This document shows, piece after piece, positions 15,859 through 25,640 of a stretch of DNA of 33,063 nucleotides (positions are counted from its first letter, which is position 1; each line of letters starts with the position of its first letter). This DNA comes from Micrococcaceae bacterium (GTDB lineage: Bacteria; Actinomycetota; Actinomycetes; Actinomycetales; Micrococcaceae). The notes under the pieces are model-generated. The model was not told the DNA's origin and made no database searches. It saw nothing but the letters and a program-made list of their open reading frames with translations. The position numbers were made by a program, and so were the translations under genes. Where the stretch lies: positions 1-33,063 of the forward strand of contig JABXHI010000075.1 in the NCBI GenBank assembly GCA_013393415.1, read 5' to 3'.

Positions 15859-18800
15859 TCAGTTAGCCTCTTCGAGCGCGTCCAACAGGCCTGTGTCTAC
15901 AAGCAGTTGGATACGATCACTATCGGGTAGCTCACGCAAGCGTTTGATGATTTCATCGGTTTGAGTTTCGTGTGACCAAAGTGCATCTTCAGAGATCTCC
16001 ACCAGCGCCGGTGAGTGTAAAAAATCTATCGCTGAGTTGCTACGGTATTGTTGCTGCAAAGTAGTGTCCGAGGCGATCTGATTCGTAAGCAGCTCCAAGG
16101 ATCCGAGTTTATACTCGTCGGAGGCGTCAAGATCACCCAGGTATTTGTTAACCTTTTCGATCACCTCAAGCATTGCGGCGCGTTCTTTCTCCGCCGCTCG
16201 GCTCATACCCGCTTCGGTCAGTCCCTGCAGCCCGCTTGTCTCTTCCGCAGCCAGACTCAGATCCTCTTCCCGGAGCTTCTCCAACTTGTAATGAGTCAGG
16301 ACCACATCGGAGATATCGACCGCAGCAGGATTCGTCTCCTCTGTCGTGAAGTCCTTCAACATCCACGACAACAACCCACTGAACTGGGCGAGTTTCTCGT
16401 AAAACGGATCTCCATAGTCCAAAAGCTGTGAGAAAAATGCGTAAGCCTTGGGGTACTGGGTCAGTGCACCCCGAAAATCCACCAACCGTTCTAGGACCGG
16501 ACTATCCTGTTCCAGGACGGCTTGCCGCCAACGGTGTCCGAATCGTTCCTTGGCCGGACGCAACGAAGCGTACACAGCATTCTGACGCTCAGAAGTTGCT
16601 CGCCATTCCTTCCAGAACTGTTCCACCTCGGAATGCGTGAAGATGTTCTCGTTCTCCAGCTTGGTTCGTAAATCAGTGATTAACTCTGGATCGGATTCCG
16701 TCTCAACACGGGCATCCTGGTAGTACTCCAAGAACGCGTCACGAATCTGTTCCGGATCATTCACGAAATCCAAAACAAACGTCTTGTCTTTGCCAGGTGC
16801 CCGACGATTCAACCGAGACAACGTCTGCACCGCAGACACCCCAGAGAGTTTCTTATCCACATACATCGCCACCAACAGTGGCTGATCAAAACCCGTCTGA
16901 TACTTATTAGCCACGATCAAGACATGCTGCCCATCTTGGGCAAAGACCGTGGCCAGGTCGCGACCATGCAAACCCCGATTGATCGAGGACTCCGTCACCG
17001 TTGGACGATCCGACGCATCCAGTGCGCCAACATCGGGATCAGCCACCTCTCCAGAAAATGCCACCAACGACTGCAGGTCCAACTTCTGGCGCTCCACTTC
17101 GCGTTCAAAGGCCCGGTGGTACTGAACTGCTGCAGCACGAGAAGACGTCACCACCATCGCCTTGGCTTTACCTCCGAGTTCAGGCCGTACCACGCGCTGA
17201 TAGTGGTCAATAATCTCACTGACCTTCGACCGCACATTCGTCGGATGCAGTTCAACATGACCAATCAGCGCACGGGCACCCCGCCGAACGTCCACCTCGT
17301 CTTCAGACCCCGAGTGCTGGACCTGGGCTTTTTTCGCGATACGAGCGGCGACCTCGAAGCTGGTGTAGTTCTGCAACACGTCCAAAATGAAGCCTTCTTC
17401 AATGGCTTGTTTCATAGAATACAGATCAAAGGGCTCCAGCTCGCCAACATGGTCTCGACGACCAAACAGCTCCATCGTCTTAGCCTTCGGCGTGGCAGTG
17501 AAAGCAAAGAAACTGATCCTATCGTCAGCATCCACCTGAGCAGCCATACGGTTCAGAACATCCTGATCGTCAGGTTCATCGTCCGGATCATCACCGCTGG
17601 TGTAGAGCAATTCCTTCAACGCTGCTGAGGCCTGCCCTGTCTGAGAGGAATGCGCTTCATCAGCAATCACAGCAAACCGACGACCCGCAATCGTGCCGCC
17701 CTCATCTTGGACTCTCTTTAACGCGTACGGAAAAGTCTGCAACGTCAATCCGATAATCGGGGTGTCTGCGGCCAATGCTTCCAGTACTTGATCGGTTTTC
17801 GAGCCCTCTGAACCACTAGTAATCGGCCGGAACGTCCCAGTTGTTGTGGTGAGTTGATCCACCGCATCCTGGAGCTGCCGATCGAGCACCTGCCGATCAG
17901 AAATGACCAGCACATTATCAAAGACCTTATGACCATCATCGGTATGCAACGACGCCAACCGGTGGGCCGTCCAAGCAATCGAGTCCGTCTTACCCGAACC
18001 AGCCGAATGCTGAATCAGATACTTCTGCCCGGGGCCCTCTTCCTTGGCAGCACGAGTCAGTTGCGTCACCGCGCGCCACTGGTGGTACCGAGGGAACCGG
18101 ACCTGCGTCTTTTCAGTAATCTCCCCCGTGGTGGGATCGGTCTGGCATTCGTGATTGATATAAATGAATTTCGTCAGGATGTGCAACCACGTATCCGGGT
18201 CCAGAATCTCTTCCCAAAAATACGCAGTTGGAGCTCTACCCTCAATAGGCGGATTCCCCTGCCCATTGTCATAACCGCGGTTGAACGGCAAAAACACCGT
18301 CGCGTCCCCATTCAACCGTGTTGTCATCGCAACTTCCTCTTCGGAAACCGCAAAATGCACTAGTGCTCCCCGACCAGCCGACAACAACGGCTCACCCTTT
18401 GGTCGACGATCCTTGCGGTACTGCTGCTTTGCTGCCTCCAAAGCCTGCGTCATCTCAGTCTTCAGTTCAATCGTGGCCACCGGAATACCATTGGCGAACA
18501 ACACGAAATCCAAGCTAGCGCCACTTTTGGCCGAGTACCTTAGCTCACGAACCACCCGCAACCGATTCAACCCATACCGTGCGGTCAACTCGGGGTTTCG
18601 GTCATCAGCAGGAGGGAACTGCAACAGCGAGAAATCTCGCGCACCAGGCAACCGCAACTTTCCGCGCAATGTCTTCAACGTGCCACCACCATTAATTTCA
18701 GGAGTGGCTAACTGTTTCGCAACCCTGTCTAGAAGACGGCGACGCCCCCGCTCCTGCATCACCTCATCAGCGTCCGGTGGCACAATCCGCGCGAAGTTAT

Positions 18801-18957
18801 CTGGATCAGAATCCTCTAACCAGCCGAGCAAATCCTCTGGGAACAACGCTCGATCCACGTCATACCCAGCAGAATTATCCGATCGCAACCATCCCTCAGA
18901 CTCCAAGTGGTCAGCAATCAACAGCTGAAAACCCTTCTCCTGATGCGTCGAGCTCAT
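15859..18957 (-). CDS. hsdR: Type I restriction enzyme, endonuclease/translocase subunit HsdR
   Basis: This 1032-residue motor and nuclease subunit cuts DNA after ATP-driven translocation when the recognition site is unmethylated. The N-terminal PD-(D/E)xK nuclease has Asp150 (LDFVLF) and Glu164-x-Lys166 (IELKTE). The SF2 helicase motor shows Walker A HSAGSGKT (317-324), DEAH in VIADEAHSSQ (433-436), motif III FFAFTATPKA and later helicase motifs (VANKYQTGFDQPLL, SRLNRRAPG). A C-terminal region contacts the methylase. Its ATG overlaps the hsdS stop by 4 bp. All core motifs are present and the length is normal, so it looks functional. The IS21 right end lies 25 bp beyond its stop without damaging it. 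Confidence 0.95.
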   Translation of the reverse strand: MSSTHQEKGFQLLIADHLESEGWLRSDNSAGYDVDRALFPEDLLGWLEDSDPDNFARIVPPDADEVMQERGRRRLLDRVAKQLATPEINGGGTLKTLRGKLRLPGARDFSLLQFPPADDRNPELTARYGLNRLRVVRELRYSAKSGASLDFVLFANGIPVATIELKTEMTQALEAAKQQYRKDRRPKGEPLLSAGRGALVHFAVSEEEVAMTTRLNGDATVFLPFNRGYDNGQGNPPIEGRAPTAYFWEEILDPDTWLHILTKFIYINHECQTDPTTGEITEKTQVRFPRYHQWRAVTQLTRAAKEEGPGQKYLIQHSAGSGKTDSIAWTAHRLASLHTDDGHKVFDNVLVISDRQVLDRQLQDAVDQLTTTTGTFRPITSGSEGSKTDQVLEALAADTPIIGLTLQTFPYALKRVQDEGGTIAGRRFAVIADEAHSSQTGQASAALKELLYTSGDDPDDEPDDQDVLNRMAAQVDADDRISFFAFTATPKAKTMELFGRRDHVGELEPFDLYSMKQAIEEGFILDVLQNYTSFEVAARIAKKAQVQHSGSEDEVDVRRGARALIGHVELHPTNVRSKVSEIIDHYQRVVRPELGGKAKAMVVTSSRAAAVQYHRAFEREVERQKLDLQSLVAFSGEVADPDVGALDASDRPTVTESSINRGLHGRDLATVFAQDGQHVLIVANKYQTGFDQPLLVAMYVDKKLSGVSAVQTLSRLNRRAPGKDKTFVLDFVNDPEQIRDAFLEYYQDARVETESDPELITDLRTKLENENIFTHSEVEQFWKEWRATSERQNAVYASLRPAKERFGHRWRQAVLEQDSPVLERLVDFRGALTQYPKAYAFFSQLLDYGDPFYEKLAQFSGLLSWMLKDFTTEETNPAAVDISDVVLTHYKLEKLREEDLSLAAEETSGLQGLTEAGMSRAAEKERAAMLEVIEKVNKYLGDLDASDEYKLGSLELLTNQIASDTTLQQQYRSNSAIDFLHSPALVEISEDALWSHETQTDEIIKRLRELPDSDRIQLLVDTGLLDALEEAN

Positions 18958-20195
18958 ACCCTTATCCCAACCTCGTCTTCCAAGACCTCAGCAACCGACT
19001 TACGCTTCTCAGTCACATCAATCTGCCCCGTCACCGCCGCAGAAATCAACGCAGCACGACGCTCATTTATTAAGGCAATAGCTTGTAATGTATTGGAACG
19101 ATTCTCCCGTAGATAAGCCTGTTGAGCGTCTAAGCTCATTGCAACACGCTCTTGAGTATCGACATTCGGGATTGGCACTTTCATAGACATGAAGTCCTGC
19201 TGAGAAAGCGTCTTCATTGAAGAACTCGCGCCGACTGCAAGAAGTTGTACTTCGTCTCGGTACACATTGCTTCGGGTCCACCAATATAAATAACGGGGTA
19301 CAGCCAGATCTATTTGCCATAAACGGTCTGGTAGATAAACATTCGGAACATCTCGGTCAACGGTCACCGCTTTCCCGACTAGGCCCGGCGTATTCATACG
19401 ACTCATCAAGAGAGTATTCTCTCGAATCGCGCACGTGAGACGAGGTATTTCGCCTTCATCCACACTCTTCACTGCCGAACGATCAAACTCCTCGGAGTAC
19501 ACAGCGCTTGTAGCGAGAATCCCCGGCTCCCCCTGCCGCGGTTCAAACTTCGCAGAACTGACGCTTGTCCCAGTTTCTAAACCGCTTATCAGATATTTCA
19601 TCTTCGACGATCCACCGAGAACATCAGAAAATGTCGAGTCAACGAGGGATTGCATACGCTCCCTTAATAAAGTCATCAATCGCTGAAAATCTTGAATCAT
19701 CTCATCGATTTCTGCGGTCTCTTGGTCGAGGAAAGCAGTTATAATTTTTTGCTCGGCGATAGGAGGTAACGGGATCTGAAAGCTTGTGATCATCGGCCGA
19801 CGCAGCGATTCTACCGTCGACTTTGCAGTGTTACCTTTTAAGGACTCCTTAAACATAGCTTGCATAGCGTAGTAAAGATAGCGTCCAGTGAGCTGTCGGC
19901 CTGGCTCGATAACATAGACGCGTTGATGGGCCGCGAACTTGTCTTTTACGTGATGAAAAATATCACCAACGTTGCCATCACCAGCTGTTAAAACAGCCTC
20001 AGTGTCATGAGTGAAATAGTCAATGTTCACGACCTTCTCCGAACGCACGAAAAATGGATAGTAACCATCAGGTTTCGCGTCCTGAAGATCTGCTGAACCT
20101 GTCCCCACGTTGGATATATATCCCAATTGGACATACTTCCAGCCTGAAGGGAATTTCATCGCCCCTTCTAAAGTGTCCTTCGTGTTCATACTCAC
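18954..20195 (-). CDS. hsdS: Type I restriction enzyme, specificity subunit HsdS
   Basis: This 413-residue subunit recognises a bipartite DNA site. There are two target-recognition domains (about 14-145 and 205-340), each followed by a conserved helical spacer: PLPPIAEQKIITAFLDQE (about 143-159) and VPIPNVDTQERVAMSLD. The first spacer helix continues as EIDEMIQDFQRLMTLLRERM. The start is GTG overlapping the hsdM stop (GTGA); an ATG 6 bp further on is an alternative. The two recognition domains differ from each other, so the site should be asymmetric. The target sequence cannot be read from the protein by eye. Confidence 0.93.
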   Translation of the reverse strand: MSMNTKDTLEGAMKFPSGWKYVQLGYISNVGTGSADLQDAKPDGYYPFFVRSEKVVNIDYFTHDTEAVLTAGDGNVGDIFHHVKDKFAAHQRVYVIEPGRQLTGRYLYYAMQAMFKESLKGNTAKSTVESLRRPMITSFQIPLPPIAEQKIITAFLDQETAEIDEMIQDFQRLMTLLRERMQSLVDSTFSDVLGGSSKMKYLISGLETGTSVSSAKFEPRQGEPGILATSAVYSEEFDRSAVKSVDEGEIPRLTCAIRENTLLMSRMNTPGLVGKAVTVDRDVPNVYLPDRLWQIDLAVPRYLYWWTRSNVYRDEVQLLAVGASSSMKTLSQQDFMSMKVPIPNVDTQERVAMSLDAQQAYLRENRSNTLQAIALINERRAALISAAVTGQIDVTEKRKSVAEVLEDEVGIRV

Positions 20196-22171
20196 ACTTT
20201 CACCTGCTCTAAGCGAGAGCGGATGCGGCCGAGGACTTCGTCGAGGTCACGATCGATCTCTTCCAACGGTCGTGGTGGGAGGTATTCGTAGAAGTGTCTG
20301 GTGAAGGGTATTTCAACGCCTTCCTTGGTCTTGGATTCGTCGATCCAAGCATCCGGGATAAAAGGTCTCACTTGTCGTTCAAGGTACTCGTGAATGTCTT
20401 GATCCCAGGACACGTTCTCCGTGTCCCGTAGATCAGTATTCGGCTCAGGATCACCGTTCCGTTTCGTCACCAGTTCACCGTCTTCATCATGCTCTCCAAG
20501 CCCGCCGAATAACGCTTTGAACTCTGCAGGTTTCAACGCCACGTCAGCTTTATCGAGGCGAGCTTTGAGATCTTTATCGAAAGCTTCGCGTTGGGTACTG
20601 ATCTGCCCACTGGTTTCAGCACCTGCCTGCTCCAGCACTTGGCGCAAGGTGGCTTGGGCAGCACCACTAAGCTTGGCTATAGCCTTCGCAGCCAGGGCAT
20701 GTTCGATTCGCTCAGTGGTGTAAGCATAGTTCAAACGCAAAGGTCGCTCCACTGTGATTGTGCGGTAATAGAAATCCTCGTTCGCAAAGATCTTCGAGTG
20801 CTTGGACTCTTCGAACCCTGCGTACAGTCCAGCGATCGTGGTGATGTTCTCATCGCTGAGTTTGTTGCGTTTGGACCCAACAGATTTCCGCATCTTCTCA
20901 AACATCTCAGTAGCATCAATCAGCTGGACTTTCCCCTGGCGAGGCTCCGATTTAGCCTTATTCAACACCCAAATATAAGTAGAGATCCCGGTGTTATAGA
21001 ACATGTCGGTCGGCAGACCAACAATGGCTTCCAGGTAGTCATTATCCAACACCCATTTGCGGATATTGGACTCACCCGAACCAGCACCCCCGGTAAACAA
21101 CGGCGAACCATTGAGCACAATCGCCCCGCGCCCGGCGACATCCTGCGCATCGACGCTCGGCTCGCGCAGCTTGCTGACCAAGTGCATCAGAAACAACAAC
21201 GACCCGTCAGAAACACGTGGTAGCCCCGGACCAAAACGACCGTCGTATCCCTGAACTTTGTGCTCGGTCTCAACCTGCAATCGACGCTGTTTCCAATCCA
21301 CCCCGAAAGGCGGATTCGACAGCCCGTAGTGGAACGTCCGGCTCCGAAACGCCGGGTTGGTGAGTGTATCACCAAGGACAATATTGTCGATGCTCTGGCC
21401 CTTCACCACCATATCGGCCTTACAAATCGCATACGATGACGGGTTGAGTTCCTGACCCAACAGGTTCACCGATGCTTCCGGATTAATAGCCTTGACCTTG
21501 TCATCAGCAACCGACAACATCCCACCGGTACCAGCCGTCGGATCATACACATCCCGGACGACACCCGGAGTTGTGAGATCTTCTTCCTCATTGAGCAGCA
21601 AGGTGACCATCAGTTCGATGACCTCGCGCGGAGTGAAGTGCTCACCTGCAGTCTCGTTCGAGGCTTCAGCGAACCGGCGGATCAGCTCTTCAAAGATATG
21701 ACCCATCTGGTCATTACTCACCCGGTCCGGGTGAAGATTCGTCTTCGCAAAGTGCTGCAACACCTGTAGCAACAAGTCATGACGTGCAAGGTCAATGATG
21801 GTGTCTTCAAACTTGTACTGCTCGAAGATGTCGCGGATATTCTCAGAAAAACCGTTCACATATCCGCGAAGGTTTTCTTCGATGTTGTCTGCATCGCCGC
21901 GCAGCGTCTTCAAAGTGTGGCGTGATCGGTTGAAGAAACTGTAGTGATGCCCCGCACGAGCCCGCAGCATACCCAAAGGTGGTTCCTGATCCGGCTCGAA
22001 ACCCTCAACCGCTTCTAAGACCGCTTCCTTCGTCGGGGCCAAGACCGCATCCAAACGGGCCAGCACAGTAAACGGGAGGATCACATCCCCGTACTGGTGC
22101 TGCTTATACGCTCCCCGAAGGGTATCTGCAACCGACCAAATGAATTGTGCGTGGTTTAACACTTTGCGCAT
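20192..22171 (-). CDS. hsdM: Type I restriction enzyme, methylase subunit HsdM
   Basis: This 659-residue N6-adenine methyltransferase methylates the recognition site with HsdS and completes the restriction complex with HsdR. The helical N-terminal HsdM domain occupies about 1-170. The S-adenosylmethionine motif I is DPTAGTGGML (210-219) and catalytic motif IV is NPPFG (286-290). The order hsdM-hsdS-hsdR with 4-bp overlaps means one transcript. At the start, AAGG directly abuts the ATG, so the GTG three codons later, with AAGG 9 bases upstream, is an alternative start. A hairpin palindrome lies about 35 bp upstream. Confidence 0.95.
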   Translation of the reverse strand: MRKVLNHAQFIWSVADTLRGAYKQHQYGDVILPFTVLARLDAVLAPTKEAVLEAVEGFEPDQEPPLGMLRARAGHHYSFFNRSRHTLKTLRGDADNIEENLRGYVNGFSENIRDIFEQYKFEDTIIDLARHDLLLQVLQHFAKTNLHPDRVSNDQMGHIFEELIRRFAEASNETAGEHFTPREVIELMVTLLLNEEEDLTTPGVVRDVYDPTAGTGGMLSVADDKVKAINPEASVNLLGQELNPSSYAICKADMVVKGQSIDNIVLGDTLTNPAFRSRTFHYGLSNPPFGVDWKQRRLQVETEHKVQGYDGRFGPGLPRVSDGSLLFLMHLVSKLREPSVDAQDVAGRGAIVLNGSPLFTGGAGSGESNIRKWVLDNDYLEAIVGLPTDMFYNTGISTYIWVLNKAKSEPRQGKVQLIDATEMFEKMRKSVGSKRNKLSDENITTIAGLYAGFEESKHSKIFANEDFYYRTITVERPLRLNYAYTTERIEHALAAKAIAKLSGAAQATLRQVLEQAGAETSGQISTQREAFDKDLKARLDKADVALKPAEFKALFGGLGEHDEDGELVTKRNGDPEPNTDLRDTENVSWDQDIHEYLERQVRPFIPDAWIDESKTKEGVEIPFTRHFYEYLPPRPLEEIDRDLDEVLGRIRSRLEQVKV

Positions 22172-22205
22172 CCTTGCTGATCAACGGTCTGATAACTTAC
22201 AGTCA

Positions 22206-22225
22206 GCGTAGTCGACAGACTACGC
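22206..22225. promoter_or_regulatory. Palindrome upstream of hsdM
   Basis: GCGTAGTC-GACA-GACTACGC is a perfect 8-bp inverted repeat with a 4-bp spacer, 35 bp before the hsdM start and 105 bp after the stop of the preceding gene. No T tract follows on the minus strand. It could be an operator controlling the restriction operon, an mRNA leader hairpin, or a weak terminator for the upstream gene. Confidence 0.35.
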
Positions 22226-22329
22226 AAGAACGTTGAAGTGACCTCTCAATCAACATTGTCCATCTTTGAGTTCTGGGCCAAATGCCCACGGGGTGCACAA
22301 TGGCATACTCATTCGTGTTCGGAGCTGGA

Positions 22330-23343
22330 TCAGATCCGAACCACCATCTTGCCTATGTTCTGAGATTCAAACAGCCCTTGGAGTGCTTCCACAGCGTGGT
22401 CAAGACCATCAACGACCGTTTCGTCATATTCCAATTTACCGTCAGCAAACCACTGCCCTGCGGTCTGTTGAAATTCACTGGAGACTTGAGTGAGATGCTC
22501 CCCAACGGTGAAGCCCTGCATGCGCAATGACTGGGTCACGAAATTGCTCATATTATCCGGGCCGTGCTGCGGAGTACCGTCGTTATTCATCTGGGAGATC
22601 ACCCCGCAGGAAACAATCCGGCCGAACCTCGCCAAGACATCAATCGCAGCCTCGAGATGATCGCCGCCGACGTTGTCATAGTAAAGGTCGGCACCGTCAT
22701 CACCAATGATCTCGTTGGTCTGTTGTCGAATGGGCGCAGCTTTGTAATCGATGGCTTCGTCGAAACCGTATTTCCTGGTTAACAGCTGACACTTCTCAGG
22801 CCCGCCAGCAGAACCATACACTTTATTCGCACCCAACAAGCGAGCGAACTGGCCAACCGCAGTACCCACGGCACCGGCTGCACCGGAGACGAAGACGTTA
22901 TCGCCCTCTTGGAGAGTGCCGACGCGAGTCAGCCCGGTATAGGCCGTGATGCCCGGCATGCCGAGCAGTCCCAAGTACAGTGACGACGGGATGGAATCCG
23001 AGACTTCCGAAATGGCACGGAACGCTTTCGCGGGACCTTGCGCCACATCTCGCCAACCGAGCATGTGCTGTACCAAAGTACCCACCGGTAGCTCTTCCGC
23101 GGTAGATTCCATTACCCGGCCGACGGCACCGCCATCCATCACCTGATTCAGTTTGAACGGTTCAATATAGCTCTTGCCCTCGTTCATCCTTCCCCGCATA
23201 TACGGGTCGACTGAAATGAACTCATTGCGCACCCGCACTTCGTCTGCACGCAGCTCGGGCAAGCGGACCTCAACTGTACTGAAGTTGTCTTGACTAACCG
23301 CCCCCTGGGGACGAGAAACTAAGTGAATCTGTGTACTGAACAT
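22330..23343 (-). CDS. NADP-dependent medium-chain reductase, CurA/LTB4-dehydrogenase type
   Basis: This 337-residue zinc-free member of the medium-chain dehydrogenase/reductase family would reduce an activated C=C bond using NADPH. The N-terminal region has the family phrase SVDPYMRGRM (44-53). The dinucleotide fold has VFVSGAAGAVGTAVGQFARL (150-169), then ADLYYDNVGGDHLEAAIDVL. The C-terminus has the usual GKMVVRI ending. No catalytic zinc ligands are visible. It is monocistronic as far as I can see, on the same strand as the hsd operon and 158 bp before it. The physiological substrate is unknown. Confidence 0.9.
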   Translation of the reverse strand: MFSTQIHLVSRPQGAVSQDNFSTVEVRLPELRADEVRVRNEFISVDPYMRGRMNEGKSYIEPFKLNQVMDGGAVGRVMESTAEELPVGTLVQHMLGWRDVAQGPAKAFRAISEVSDSIPSSLYLGLLGMPGITAYTGLTRVGTLQEGDNVFVSGAAGAVGTAVGQFARLLGANKVYGSAGGPEKCQLLTRKYGFDEAIDYKAAPIRQQTNEIIGDDGADLYYDNVGGDHLEAAIDVLARFGRIVSCGVISQMNNDGTPQHGPDNMSNFVTQSLRMQGFTVGEHLTQVSSEFQQTAGQWFADGKLEYDETVVDGLDHAVEALQGLFESQNIGKMVVRI

Positions 23344-23600
23344 CTGTGACCGTCTCCTACTATTTCCGGATTATCATTCCGTCCTCAACCCACTTCAACA
23401 TCTACCGCTGGAGCTCGTCCACCGCTGCAGTGCTCTCGTTCTAGTTGCGCAATGCCTACAAAGGGTCCAGCTGGTGGATCGTTGAACCTGGTGTCGAGAA
23501 GCACGCCATTGGTGGGTGCGTTCGCCAAGTCTTCGAGACAATTTTGATTGATTGGTTTTGAGGTTAGGGCGGCAATAACATCATGCCTTCTCACGTCCCA
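23344..23600. other. Gap between the reductase and a fragment junction
   Basis: No supported gene. A minus-strand open frame (23385-23594, phrases ALTSKPINQNCLEDLANAP and PPAGPFVGIAQLERE) has protein-like composition but no ribosome-binding site, and I cannot assign it; it may be a further gene remnant. Just downstream the 11-mer GGCGAATCGGC occurs twice (near 23609 and 23652). Confidence 0.3.
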
Positions 23601-23781
23601 TCATTTGGCGAATCGGCGAAGCAGATCCGGCCAATCGACAAATGATATCCGGCGAATCGGCAATGCAGAGACACCAATTGCCATGATCAGCGGTGCACGG
23701 CAGGTAGGCAAGAGCACTTTGATGGACCAATTACTTCTCCATCGAACTACACGGATCGTCATCCGCGTGTGCCGACATTGA
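23548..23781 (+). pseudogene. Fragment of a P-loop ATPase (DUF4143-like)
   Basis: The frame contains TPIAMISGARQVGKSTLMDQ, a P-loop of the GARQVGKST form found at the start of AAA ATPases with a C-terminal DUF4143 domain. After about ten more residues the similarity ends and the frame stops. Nothing of the Walker B, sensor or C-terminal domain is present, so at most the first tenth of such a gene survives. The end of the fragment coincides with the beginning of the thiamine-diphosphate enzyme fragment in another frame, which suggests a recombination junction near 23740-23780. Confidence 0.4.
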
Positions 23782-24544
23782 AGACAGCGCCCTGGGAGCA
23801 CATCGCCCCATTGATATTCCGGTGCTTGGCGGTTCGGCAGCCACGGCAAGCCGCCTCTATAAACTGCTGGCCGACGATGCTGGCACGAGGTATAGGACCA
23901 CGCAAGTGCGCGAGCGGATTCGGGATCATGCCCGATGGGATCAAACACCCACCGAAGATCTCAGCATCTCGGGCGAAGCTATTGATCCACGTGAGCTGAC
24001 GAAACGCATCAACAGTATTTTGCCATCGGACCGTCTCGTCTCCATCGACTCAGGGAACTTCATGGGCTACCCGAGCCAATACCTGGACGTACCGGATGAA
24101 TTCGGGTTCTGCTTTACCCAGGCGTTCCAGTCGATTGGGCTCGGCCTATATACGGCGATCGGCGCAGCACTTGCCCAACCGGGGCGATTGCCCGTGCTCG
24201 GAACCGGCGACGGTGGTTTCCTCATGGCGGTCCAAGAACTTGAGACCGCGGTCCGACTGCAACTGCCGCTGGCGGTGATTGTCTATAACGATGCCGCCTA
24301 TGCAGCAGAAGTTCACCATTTTGGTAAAGACCAAGATCTTGGGGCCGTCACGTTCCCCGACACAGACATCGCAGCCATTGCTCGCGGCTTTGGCGCTACG
24401 GGCATTACCGTGCGCGATGTAGAAGACCTTGAGCAACTCCAAGAGTGGGTGGACTCAAACCCCTCTACACCGGTCGTTATTGACGCAAAAATTGCCGACG
24501 ATAACGGTTCATGGTGGCTCCAAGAAGCTTTCCAAGGACACTAG
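23723..24544 (+). pseudogene. Thiamine-diphosphate enzyme, C-terminal half only
   Basis: The frame is open from 23723 and matches the acetolactate-synthase/benzoylformate-decarboxylase superfamily from the end of the central domain (HRPIDIPVLGGSAATASRLY) to the C-terminus. The cofactor domain shows SIDSGNFMGYP, FCFTQAFQSIGLGLYTAIGA and the ThDP-Mg motif GDGG near 24206 followed by NDAAY. The N-terminal pyrimidine domain, which bears the essential Glu, and most of the central domain are missing. The first usable start is a GTG at 23822, but a product from it would be only about half the family length and inactive. The intact cyclase-family gene follows 25 bp later, so the two were probably an operon that lost its front. 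Confidence 0.75.
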
Positions 24545-24569
24545 AACACAACAACCTCGAAGGATCATC

Positions 24570-25361
24570 ATGACTATTACGACCGCAAACTCCGTCACCA
24601 CGCTGCTCCAGGAACTCGCCACTGGGTCGGTCAAAATCCTTGACCTAACAAATCGGCTGTCACCGGAAACACCAACACTTCGACTCCCCGACCCCTTTCT
24701 CAACCTCATCGACTTCAGCACCGAAACCGTCAGCGAATATAACGAACCCGGACCATTCTGGAAGCACAAAAATATTCACACCGGCGAGCACATCGGGACC
24801 CACATTGACGCGCCCGTACATTGGGTCTCCGGTCGTGATGGGCACGATGTTTCTACCATCCCCACCGAACGGCTTTTTGGCCCAGCGGTCGTGCTGGACG
24901 TGACGCAAGAAGTTGCTGAAGACCCCGATTTTCTGATCCGCGTCGAGCATCTGGAACAGTGGCAGAAGGACCATGGTCCCCTACCCCAGAATGCATGGCT
25001 GCTCCTTCGAACCGGATGGGACAAATATGCTCAGGACCAAGAAGCATTCTTAAATGCAGACGAAACCGGATCCCATACACCGGGACTCTCTGCTGAAGCA
25101 GCGCTCTGGTTGGCCACCGAAACCAACATCTCAGGTATCGGCGTGGACACCGTAGGCATTGATGCCGGCCGTGGAGCCGAACTCGAACCACCTTTCCCGG
25201 CGCACTACCACCTGTTGGGCAACGATAAATACGGGGTGACCTCACTACAGAACTTAGCTGAACTGCCGACCACCGGAGCCATGCTCATCGTCGCTCCCCT
25301 GCCCATCGTTGGAGGAACAGGAAGCCCTGCACGCGTGCTTGCCCTGGTTCAAAACGCATAA
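24570..25361 (+). CDS. Cyclase-family metal hydrolase (kynurenine-formamidase-like)
   Basis: This 263-residue protein has the diagnostic HIGTHIDAPVHW motif (74-85) that supplies metal ligands in the cyclase/KynB superfamily. It begins with VKILDLTNRLSPETP, also typical. Further conserved parts are LLRTGWDKY and the SGIGVDTVGIDAG segment. I chose the ATG at 24570, with AAGG 6 bases upstream; the frame is open further back only inside the neighbouring fragment. It follows the truncated thiamine-diphosphate enzyme closely. Such pairs suggest ring or amide hydrolysis coupled to decarboxylation of a 2-oxo acid. The substrate is not known, and its upstream promoter may have been lost with the truncation. 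Confidence 0.85.
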   Translation: MTITTANSVTTLLQELATGSVKILDLTNRLSPETPTLRLPDPFLNLIDFSTETVSEYNEPGPFWKHKNIHTGEHIGTHIDAPVHWVSGRDGHDVSTIPTERLFGPAVVLDVTQEVAEDPDFLIRVEHLEQWQKDHGPLPQNAWLLLRTGWDKYAQDQEAFLNADETGSHTPGLSAEAALWLATETNISGIGVDTVGIDAGRGAELEPPFPAHYHLLGNDKYGVTSLQNLAELPTTGAMLIVAPLPIVGGTGSPARVLALVQNA

Positions 25362-25640
25362 CGGCCAGCGTAACTCGAGGTGTGTTCAATTCAACACTCC
25401 TGGAATTAGAAATGCCCTTGTATAGCTTCGATACGACTACGAAGCCGAACCCAGGTAGCTCTACTACGGCGGCTGAATACGAGGCTTCAAAATGGGCGTA
25501 GCCGCGGGAAGCGCCTCCGACTAACCGTCCTGGCAATCTATCTGACCTAGAACCCGTCGACCCGTATCATCAGCCACACGAGGTAGGGCATAAAGAGGCC
25601 TGGTCACCGCGGCCACCCCGGGACAACCACGATATACAAT
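25362..25640. other. Gap between convergent genes
   Basis: An imperfect hairpin (AGGTGTGTT, 25378-25386, with AACACTCCT, 25393-25401, one mismatch) follows the cyclase stop and may help terminate transcription, but it has no T tract. A 29-codon frame begins at an ATG near 25411 without convincing support. Nothing else stands out. Confidence 0.35.
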
